Of a DNA stretch of 64,000 nt, positions 57,811 through 64,000 are shown piece after piece. Where the stretch lies: assembly GCF_007676705.1 (NCBI RefSeq), contig NZ_VEBF01000002.1:682001-746000 (forward strand), given 5' to 3'. Numbering within the stretch: position 1 is the first letter of the stretch; every line of letters starts with the position of its first letter. The notes under the pieces are model-generated. The model was not told the DNA's origin. It was given only the letters and a program-made list of their open reading frames with translations, and did not search any database. Source of the stretch: Paenibacillus xylanexedens (lineage in GTDB: Bacteria > Bacillota > Bacilli > Paenibacillales > Paenibacillaceae). The position numbers and the translations under genes were made by a program.

Positions 57811-58579
57811 GATTCTTTGTTTCCCCTCTCCACTCCATAACGATATCCTCAAACATCCGTTCCTGATAACAGACAATCTGCTTCATCTTCATCAGTTCCA
57901 GCACCGCCAGAAAAGTCACGACAATCTCATGGCGATAGATATGCTCATCCATTAACTTGGAGAATAAAAGTCTGCCTCCCGGCCCCATACTTTCCAAAGC
58001 GCCGATGACATCCCGTATCCGGTCCTTAACCGAAATTTCATCCCGTTTGATCCGGGTTACAGTTGTACGCTTCTCTGCCTTGCGTAGCGCCTTCTGGAAT
58101 GCAGCAATCAGATCAGAGGTATGCAAACCCTCTACCGGGTTCGAAGGGGCTTCTACAGGCATATACGGGCGCAGATCCTCGGGCTCTTTGGAAAAAATAA
58201 GGCTCCGTTCCCACTCCCGTTCATGAAGATGACGTGCAATGCCCTTGTATTTGCGATATTCAATCAGACGTGCAATCAGCTCTGCACGTGGATCATAATC
58301 TTCTTCTTCCATATAATCATAATCCTCGAAATCCTCAATTACCGGTGGTTTGGGCAATAAAAGTTTGCTCTTGATCGACAGCAGTGTTGCTGCCATGACC
58401 AGAAATTCACTCGTAATATCCAGTTCCAATTCCTGCATCGAATGCAGATACGCCATGTATTGATCGGTAATATCGCTGATGGGAATATCCTGGATATGAA
58501 TTTCAGCCTTATCAATCAGATGGAGCAGCAGATCCAAAGGCCCTTCAAAAGTCTCCAGTTTGTATGTAACTACCGTCAC
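57779..58579 (-). CDS. scpA: Segregation and condensation protein A
   Basis: Kleisin that closes the SMC ring. 266 residues from GTG 58579, nine bases after GGGAGG. Starts VTYKLETFEGPLDLLLHLID (typical ScpA), with an acidic linker (EDFEDYDYMEEEDYD) and a C-terminal winged helix (IVVTFLAVLELMKMKQI). The open frame extends upstream 26 codons but only GTG 58579 has a good binding site. Confidence 0.96.
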   Translation of the reverse strand: MTVVTYKLETFEGPLDLLLHLIDKAEIHIQDIPISDITDQYMAYLHSMQELELDITSEFLVMAATLLSIKSKLLLPKPPVIEDFEDYDYMEEEDYDPRAELIARLIEYRKYKGIARHLHEREWERSLIFSKEPEDLRPYMPVEAPSNPVEGLHTSDLIAAFQKALRKAEKRTTVTRIKRDEISVKDRIRDVIGALESMGPGGRLLFSKLMDEHIYRHEIVVTFLAVLELMKMKQIVCYQERMFEDIVMEWRGETKNHGFSEIEIDY

Positions 58580-58600
58580 TAGACGAATCCTCCCGCCAGA

Positions 58601-58664
58601 AAAATACAAAACCCTGCTAAGCCGTCCGAATCCGGTCTCCCGTTTTCGTCTGCGCAAAGCAGGG
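58601..58664 (-). terminator. Possible terminator after ribH
   Basis: CCCTGCT...AGCAGGG, 7-bp stem enclosing about 40 bases with internal pairing, followed by TTTTGTATTTTT. Long loop makes it less certain; it lies just upstream of scpA. Confidence 0.5.
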
Positions 58665-58683
58665 CACTACTATTAAATAAGCA

Positions 58684-59151
58684 CTATTTTAGCTGTTTCG
58701 TCAAGTTTGCCATCTCAATTGCCGCCGTAGCTGCATCCCAACCTTTGTTACCCGCCTTGGTTCCGGCACGTTCAATCGCTTGTTCAATATTTTCTGTTGT
58801 AACCAGACCGAAGATTGTAGGCACGCCTGTTTTCAGGTTAATTGCCGCTACCCCTTTAGCCATCTCGTTACATACATAATCGTAATGTGTAGTTGATCCA
58901 CGAATGACAGTTCCCAGCGTAATCACCGCATCATACTTGCCACTCTCCGCCATTTTCTGCGCTATTAAAGGGATTTCGAACGCACCTGGGACCCAGGCTA
59001 CATCCACTTCCTCATCCTTCACGCCGTGACGTTTGAATGCATCGAGCGCTGCGCTAAGCAATTTGCTCGTGATGAATTCGTTGAAACGTCCAACAACAAC
59101 TCCATATCTTAATCCTTCTGATACTAAATGTCCTTCAAAAAATTGTGGCAT
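58684..59151 (-). CDS. ribH: 6,7-dimethyl-8-ribityllumazine synthase
   Basis: Penultimate step of riboflavin synthesis, usually in 60-subunit capsids. 155 residues: [34 protein letters not shown] and the GNKGWDAA C-terminal segment. GGGAGA nine bases before ATG 59151. Last gene of ribD-E-BA-H. Confidence 0.97.
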   Translation of the reverse strand: MPQFFEGHLVSEGLRYGVVVGRFNEFITSKLLSAALDAFKRHGVKDEEVDVAWVPGAFEIPLIAQKMAESGKYDAVITLGTVIRGSTTHYDYVCNEMAKGVAAINLKTGVPTIFGLVTTENIEQAIERAGTKAGNKGWDAATAAIEMANLTKQLK

Positions 59152-59253
59152 TCATGTCATCTCCCTAACGGTATAATATAATGTAAGCACCGGATGTCTC
59201 TTAGTAACGACTTCCATAAATTACATATCAAAAGTTATTCATTTAAAATACAT

Positions 59254-60486
59254 TTACTCTTCGTTCTGCTCGATATCATCGAACTTGAGCATATGACCCA
59301 ACTTGGCTTGTTTCGTATGAAGATAGACGGTATTGTCCTCGTTCTCTTGCATCTGAATTGCAACCCGCTCCACCACTTCAAGTCCATATCCTTCCAGACC
59401 TTTGATCTTGCGAGGATTGTTGGTCAGCAGTCTGATCTGACGAACCCCAAGGTCTTTCAGAATTTGAGCGCCAATCCCGTAATCACGCAAGTCGGCAGCA
59501 AAGCCCAGCTTCAGGTTTGCATCGACGGTGTCCAGACCTTCTTCTTGGAGCTTGTAAGCTTTGAGTTTGTTGATCAGGCCAATCCCTCGACCTTCCTGTC
59601 TCATATAGAGCAGTACGCCATTGCCTTCCTCGTGAATCTGTTTGAGTGCCGCATCAAACTGGGGACCACAATCACAACGATGGGAATGAAATACATCGCC
59701 TGTCAAACATTCAGAGTGCACACGCACCAGGACAGGTTTCGAACCATCAATCTCACCTTTGACCAGAGCCACATGCTCCTTGTTGTCTACAGCGTTCGTA
59801 TATGCCACTGCTTGAAACTCGCCAAAATCTGTTGGCATACGCACAGCCACTTCACGTTGAACCAGCTGCTCTTTTTCGTTACGGTAACGAATCATGTCTT
59901 GAATACTGATCAGCTTCAGATCATGCTTGCGGGCAATCTCCTGCAGATCCGGAAGTCTGGCCATCGTACCATCTTCCTTGATTACTTCACAGATTACGCC
60001 CGCAGGGTAGGAACCACACATGATAGCGAGATCTACAGCCGCTTCCGTATGTCCGGCACGGCGCAGTACACCGCCATCTTTTGCAATCAACGGGAACATG
60101 TGACCAGGCTTGCGGAAGTCCCCAGCTTTCGCTTCAGGATCAATCAGCCCCTTCACGGTGATGGAACGTTCATGTGCCGAGATACCCGTTGTAGTATCTT
60201 TGTGGTCCACAGAGACGGTAAAGGCCGTTCCATGGAAATCTGTATTTTGTTGAACCATGGGTTTCAGGTTAAGTTCGTCCGCACGTTGTTGTGTAATCGG
60301 AACACAGACCAGACCTCTGCCCTCAGTGATCATGAAATTAATCACTTCAGGTGTTGCCTTTTCGGCCAAAGCGATAAAATCGCCTTCGTTCTCCCGATCT
60401 TCATCATCCACAACAATGATGGGTTTGCCACGCATGAGATCGTATATGGCTTCTTCTACCGTGTCCAAAATGGATTGTTCTGACAT
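59254..60486 (-). CDS. ribBA: 3,4-DHBP synthase / GTP cyclohydrolase II
   Basis: Bifunctional enzyme supplying both precursors of riboflavin. 410 residues: N-terminal DHBP synthase with [10 protein letters not shown] and [20 protein letters not shown]-terminal GTP cyclohydrolase II with zinc motif [17 protein letters not shown] and [20 protein letters not shown] before ATG 60486. Typical length for the Bacillus fused enzyme. Confidence 0.97.
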   Translation of the reverse strand: MSEQSILDTVEEAIYDLMRGKPIIVVDDEDRENEGDFIALAEKATPEVINFMITEGRGLVCVPITQQRADELNLKPMVQQNTDFHGTAFTVSVDHKDTTTGISAHERSITVKGLIDPEAKAGDFRKPGHMFPLIAKDGGVLRRAGHTEAAVDLAIMCGSYPAGVICEVIKEDGTMARLPDLQEIARKHDLKLISIQDMIRYRNEKEQLVQREVAVRMPTDFGEFQAVAYTNAVDNKEHVALVKGEIDGSKPVLVRVHSECLTGDVFHSHRCDCGPQFDAALKQIHEEGNGVLLYMRQEGRGIGLINKLKAYKLQEEGLDTVDANLKLGFAADLRDYGIGAQILKDLGVRQIRLLTNNPRKIKGLEGYGLEVVERVAIQMQENEDNTVYLHTKQAKLGHMLKFDDIEQNEE

Positions 60487-60533
60487 TGGTCCACCTCCAG
60501 TGTATTTCTGTTCTCTATGTTCTTGTATAGATG

Positions 60534-61202
60534 TTATGCAAATCCGTGATTGGCGAGAAAATCTTCACTGATACTGCGCGGCTTGCCAGCAACTGTCTCC
60601 TGATGTCCTCTTCCATACTGAAGCAGATGATCCACATATTTGCCTAAAATATCGCATTCGATATTAATGGTATCCCCTGTCTTTTTCACATTTAGTACAG
60701 TCTCACCAATGGTGTGCGGGATAATGGAAACGGTGAATGCACTCTGTGAAGTATGAACAACAGTCAAGCTAATACCGTCCAATGTAACGGACCCCTTAGG
60801 AATCAGGTATTTGAACAACTGGTGATCATCAGGTTTGATTTCAAACACAATCGCATTCTGATCACGTGTTATACTGCCAATCACTCCAGTACCATCCACA
60901 TGGCCTTGAACGATATGTCCGCCAAAACGGCCACCTGATTGCATGGCTCGCTCCAGATTGACTTTACTGCCAGATTGCAACTGACTGAGATTGGTATGCC
61001 GAAACGTTTCAGGCATTACATCAGCGGTAAAACCTCCACCTTCCAGCGTTGTCGCAGTTAAGCACACTCCGTTCACTGCTACACTATCGCCAATCTTCAG
61101 ATCGTCCATGATGGCGGAAGCTCCGATATTCAGGACCATCGCTTCGCCTTTCCGACCAATACGCCGAATCTGACCGACTTCTTCCACCAAACCGGTAAAC
61201 AT
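60534..61202 (-). CDS. ribE: Riboflavin synthase alpha chain
   Basis: Dismutates two lumazine molecules to riboflavin. 222 residues from ATG 61202, eight bases after GGGAGG. Two repeated lumazine-binding halves begin [10 protein letters not shown] and [17 protein letters not shown]-type GISLTVV is in the second. Lies between ribD and ribBA. Confidence 0.96.
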   Translation of the reverse strand: MFTGLVEEVGQIRRIGRKGEAMVLNIGASAIMDDLKIGDSVAVNGVCLTATTLEGGGFTADVMPETFRHTNLSQLQSGSKVNLERAMQSGGRFGGHIVQGHVDGTGVIGSITRDQNAIVFEIKPDDHQLFKYLIPKGSVTLDGISLTVVHTSQSAFTVSIIPHTIGETVLNVKKTGDTINIECDILGKYVDHLLQYGRGHQETVAGKPRSISEDFLANHGFA

Positions 61203-61262
61203 GCTGCCGCCTCCCTCGATCATTTCTAAGGACCCTAACTTACTACTTTAAGATCCATTTAT

Positions 61263-62360
61263 TTATTCAGGCCATACCGGAATACCGCCAATGCTGATAT
61301 TATCCCCAACTTGTTCGATTTCCAGCTGATTCAATTGAATCGCCTGATTCATGCGTTCCACACCCTCAAAGCGGAAACTTCCAGGTGTATCATAACCGCC
61401 TACAATCTTTGGAGCGATGAACATAAGTAGTCGATCGACCAACCTTGCCTCCAGCATGGCTCCATTCAGGGTGCCTCCACCTTCAAGCAAAATTGAACCA
61501 ATCTCACGCTCACCCAGCTTGCTAAGTCCGCTTAACAGATCCACACGTGGCCCAGGACCACAGCGTATAATTTCGACACCATAGGCTTCCAAACGCTCAG
61601 CAGCTTCAGGACTGGCTTCGTCTGTTGTCAGTACCCATGTTGGGGCTAGACCATCTTTAACCATTTTGGCACCTAAAGGAAGACGTAACTTGGAATCCAC
61701 CACAATGCGTACCGGACTGATGCCTTCCACTTGCAAACGGGTTGTAAGCTCCGGATTATCGGCAATCACTGTGTCTACGCCAACCATAATTCCCTGGTGA
61801 CGATGACGAAGGGCATGCACAATCTCACGAGCGGGCTCATTAGAGATCCACTTGCTATCTCCACTGCGAGTGGCAATCTTGCCATCCAACGTAGTAGCTG
61901 TCTTCAGCGTCACAAAAGGTAGGCCCGTTGTAATAAATTTAATGAATTTTTCATTCATCCGTCTTCCACGCTCACGCAATACGCCAACTTCAACTTCAAT
62001 GCCTTGTTGACGGAGCATGCTAATGCCCCTGCCGGATACTTGCGGATTTGGATCTTCACAACATACCACGACACGTTTAACCTTTTCGTGAATCAGGCGT
62101 TCACTGCAAGGTGGCGTCTTGCCGTAATGACTACAGGGCTCAAGTGTAACGTATACCGTACTGCCTTCTGCGTCGCTGCCTGCCATGTTCAATGCATGTA
62201 CCTCTGCATGGCCGGTTCCACGTTTCAGATGACTTCCCAGGCCTACAATACGCCCTTCTTTCACAACTACACATCCAACGACCGGATTAATTCCCGTCTG
62301 TCCTTGTGCTCGTTCTGCCATATCAAGTGCCAGTGCCATATAAAATTCATCATTGATCAT
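61263..62360 (-). CDS. ribD: Riboflavin-specific deaminase/reductase
   Basis: Two steps of riboflavin synthesis. 365 residues from ATG 62360 (or TTG 62366, six bases after GGGGTGA; undecided). N-terminal deaminase with HAEVHALNMAG and PCSHYGKTPPC (zinc ligands), C-terminal NADPH reductase with LKTATTLDGKIATRSGDS and SILLEGGGTLNGAML. First gene of the operon, controlled by the FMN riboswitch. Confidence 0.96.
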   Translation of the reverse strand: MINDEFYMALALDMAERAQGQTGINPVVGCVVVKEGRIVGLGSHLKRGTGHAEVHALNMAGSDAEGSTVYVTLEPCSHYGKTPPCSERLIHEKVKRVVVCCEDPNPQVSGRGISMLRQQGIEVEVGVLRERGRRMNEKFIKFITTGLPFVTLKTATTLDGKIATRSGDSKWISNEPAREIVHALRHRHQGIMVGVDTVIADNPELTTRLQVEGISPVRIVVDSKLRLPLGAKMVKDGLAPTWVLTTDEASPEAAERLEAYGVEIIRCGPGPRVDLLSGLSKLGEREIGSILLEGGGTLNGAMLEARLVDRLLMFIAPKIVGGYDTPGSFRFEGVERMNQAIQLNQLEIEQVGDNISIGGIPVWPE

Positions 62361-62401
62361 TTCCAAATCCGTTCACCCCGCGGTTTAAAGTCTTGATTAT
62401 G

Positions 62402-62437
62402 AAAAAATCCCCGTCGAACAATCAGTTCGATGGGGAT
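62402..62437 (-). terminator. Terminator of the FMN riboswitch leader
   Basis: ATCCCCaTCGAAC-tgatt-GTTCGAcGGGGAT followed by TTTTTTC on the minus strand, 35 bases before ribD. It should form when FMN is bound. Confidence 0.88.
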
Positions 62438-62693
62438 GATGAGAGACAAATGTCAACAGCAGGAGTGAAATGGATACAACACGCCAACACTTTGCCCAAA
62501 ACTTCATTTGGGGCAAGTGAAAATAGACACATACCTTAATGAACATCAATCACAGGTAAAGAGCTTCTATAGTGTGGCATATGTTGTATGGAACTGTCCG
62601 GCGTAACCGGCTCTTCCCTGCACAGTGCAATACATCACGAATAGTGACTGTGCAGCAATACTCCTACTGAGTACAAACCTGTTAGGTCTGCAC

Positions 62694-62856
62694 CTCTCCT
62701 TCTCCCATCCAGACTATACTGTCGGTTCTGGAATTACACCAGATCAGCCATCTGCCACAGGCAGACAGGTCACGGACTTTGCATCAAGTGCTGGACATGT
62801 GTCCTTACACTTCCTGCATCACCGCCGGTAGGGAATCGCACCCTGCCCTGAAGGAT
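62694..62856 (-). promoter_or_regulatory. FMN riboswitch (RFN element)
   Basis: On the minus strand the conserved RFN sequence is complete: AGGGCAGGGTGCGATTCCC, ACCGGCGGTGATGC, AGTCCGTGACC, GATCTGGTGTAATTCCAG and the closing GTATAGTCTGGATGGGAGAAGG. Binding of FMN should favour the downstream terminator and lower rib expression. About 260 bases lie between the aptamer and the terminator, which is long. Confidence 0.95.
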
Positions 62857-62875
62857 TGCTTTCGTTATTAATTGG

Positions 62876-62904
62876 ATGTTAGCACTTTAATGCCAAAAAA
62901 TCAA
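62876..62904 (-). promoter_or_regulatory. Candidate rib operon promoter
   Basis: TTGATT (62904-62899), 17-base spacer, TAACAT (62881-62876), just upstream of the RFN element. Confidence 0.5.
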
Positions 62905-62956
62905 TTGTTTTTTGTTCCTTTTTGTCACATACTAACTTTTAATAAGTCAATAAACA

Positions 62957-62995
62957 ACAAAAAACCGCTTCCTCTCAAGGAGGTACGGTTTTTCT
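62957..62995 (-). terminator. Terminator after the last gene
   Basis: ACCGtaCCTCCttgagAGGAAGCGGT with TTTTTTG on the minus strand, ending transcription before the rib promoter. Confidence 0.85.
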
Positions 62996-63025
62996 TTGAA
63001 AGCATTTCATATTCATCGTCTCATT

Positions 63026-64000
63026 CTACAATTCGGGAAAACACCAACTCGCCATATGCTTTAATTCTTTGGCATTATGAAATGGAATGCGGTCAGGTTC
63101 TTGCAAGGGCGAAGTCGGAAGCGGGAACTCTCTTGCCACCCTTCTGACCCAACTTGTCGAATCGATTGCAATAGCCGAGCACTTCCAGCGTCCATTCGTT
63201 CTCGGTCGAAATGCCTCATGCAAATCTGCTTTTCCCGGCATCTCTGGAAACACACCATCCAGATATTCGACGATGACGCGCTTGTCTCTGACTTCATGAC
63301 AATACACCGTCACCCATACACCTTCCCTGACCCGAACAGCATACACATCTCCAGGTTGTACCTCTCCGGTACCTGCATAAGGAGATGCTTTTGGTACTTT
63401 CCCCCGGACACTTCTCTTCTTCTCCAATGCTCCTAAGATCGTGTCCTTTCCAGGTGGGCTCTCTTCAGGCTTCTCTTCATGAGATGTACTACTCAGATCA
63501 AAACCATAGAATATCTTGTTCAGGTTGTTCTCATTAATTCCAATAGATGAGTCCCACCACGCCAAAGGCGCCTGTACTTCAACCCGTACATTGGGACGCT
63601 CGTCACGCTGTATGTAAGAAGTAAATTGAGTTATCATTCCGGGATGTTCCGGCGTATCCAGTATGCCAATCAGAGCTAACGTCTCGAGCAGGTCACGATA
63701 GGCATATTCCTTTTGTGTAGGCAAAAGACGTTCCTTCTTGAGCGCTATTGCTGCATTGCTGTAGCGTGTTTTGGGAGGTAATTCGCGAAGCACCGTTAAC
63801 ACCGCACGGAATGTCCAGCGGTCGTATTCATTTGGTATTGGAAGCTCCTGTGCGGCAGCCAGCTCTCGAAGTGCTAGCATTTGTCCAAAGGGATCACCGT
63901 CCAAAGGGGTTCCATTGGTCATCCTCCAATACCATTGCAACGTCGTGTCGGTTGCTTGATCTACGCTTAACCCGCAGATTTTACACGTACTCGAAGATGG
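63026..64000 (-). CDS. Hypothetical protein, 5' end cut by window edge
   Basis: At least 325 codons remain open to the edge; the true start is outside. The visible N-terminal part has CKICG, then WRMTNGTPLDGDPFG, and the rest is a soluble protein with a central helical section (RWTFRAVLTVLRELPP) and a C-terminal barrel-like part (PGDVYAVRVREGVWVTVYCHEV). The start could be preceded by further cysteines making a metal site. I do not recognise the family. Read out of the window, so operon membership is unknown. Confidence 0.75.
   Translation of the reverse strand, partial: PSSSTCKICGLSVDQATDTTLQWYWRMTNGTPLDGDPFGQMLALRELAAAQELPIPNEYDRWTFRAVLTVLRELPPKTRYSNAAIALKKERLLPTQKEYAYRDLLETLALIGILDTPEHPGMITQFTSYIQRDERPNVRVEVQAPLAWWDSSIGINENNLNKIFYGFDLSSTSHEEKPEESPPGKDTILGALEKKRSVRGKVPKASPYAGTGEVQPGDVYAVRVREGVWVTVYCHEVRDKRVIVEYLDGVFPEMPGKADLHEAFRPRTNGRWKCSAIAIDSTSWVRRVAREFPLPTSPLQEPDRIPFHNAKELKHMASWCFPEL

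Noticed and set aside
59194-60483. 429-codon plus-strand ORF opposite ribBA
   Set aside because: It runs antisense to a fully recognised gene, has no protein-like motif and no ribosome binding site.

Overview
The window is ordinary chromosome of a spore-forming Bacillales bacterium, most likely Paenibacillus or a close relative. The support is gene order close to the Bacillus subtilis 190-210 degree region, many sporulation genes (spoIVA, spmA/B, dacB, ypeB, ytfJ, a spoVIF-like gene), purine-rich ribosome binding sites, frequent GTG/TTG starts, and several small proteins of Bacillales type. No rRNA, tRNA, prophage, CRISPR array or insertion sequence with a transposase was seen. Nearly all genes are on the minus strand; the exceptions are a 53-residue ORF at 15.1 kb, a polysaccharide deacetylase at 35.1 kb and serA at 38.6 kb.

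Layout. 1-8 kb: aromatic amino-acid supraoperon read leftwards as aroC-aroB-aroH-trpE-D-C-F-B, with trpB cut by the window edge. Between aroH and trpE lies a 690-base leader with its own promoter, a run of (G/T)AG triplets typical of a TRAP binding site, a terminator and a copy of a 187-bp palindromic repeat. 8-15.6 kb: cheR, ndk and a menaquinone/prenyl block (hepT, ubiX-like, ubiA-like, menG, hepS), then mtrB (TRAP, the probable regulator of the trp leader) and hbs. 15.8-19.6 kb: a CUT2-type sugar ABC transporter inserted between hbs and spoIVA. 19.8-31 kb: spoIVA, yphF, a ferredoxin and a nucleotidyltransferase-fold gene, yphE, spoVIF-like, gpsA, plsY, der, rpsA-like, plsC, cmk, ypfB, ypfA. 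31-38 kb: ypeB without an adjacent sleB, prsW, mecA, a polysaccharide deacetylase and a ypbG-type cluster. 38-40 kb: serA behind a T-box whose specifier reads TCC (Ser). 40.3-44.9 kb: a 1526-residue collagen-like protein containing seven chitin-binding-like modules. 45-51 kb: resABCDE (cytochrome c maturation and redox two-component system). 51-58.6 kb: rluB, a secreted serine protease, spmB, spmA, dacB, ytfJ, ytfI, a second copy of the palindromic repeat, scpB, scpA. 58.7-62.9 kb: ribD-E-BA-H behind an FMN riboswitch. 63-64 kb: an unrecognised gene running off the edge.

How the parts fit: chorismate made by aroB/aroC feeds chorismate mutase (aroH) and anthranilate synthase (trpE). TRAP, encoded about 9.7 kb upstream, probably senses tryptophan and acts at the trp leader. 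hepS/hepT make the polyprenyl tail and the ubiA/ubiX/menG products probably act in menaquinone assembly; menaquinone and the cytochromes matured by ResABC then belong to the respiration controlled by ResDE. The least ordinary items are the two-copy palindromic element, the collagen/chitin-binding mosaic, the missing sleB, and several leader regions.
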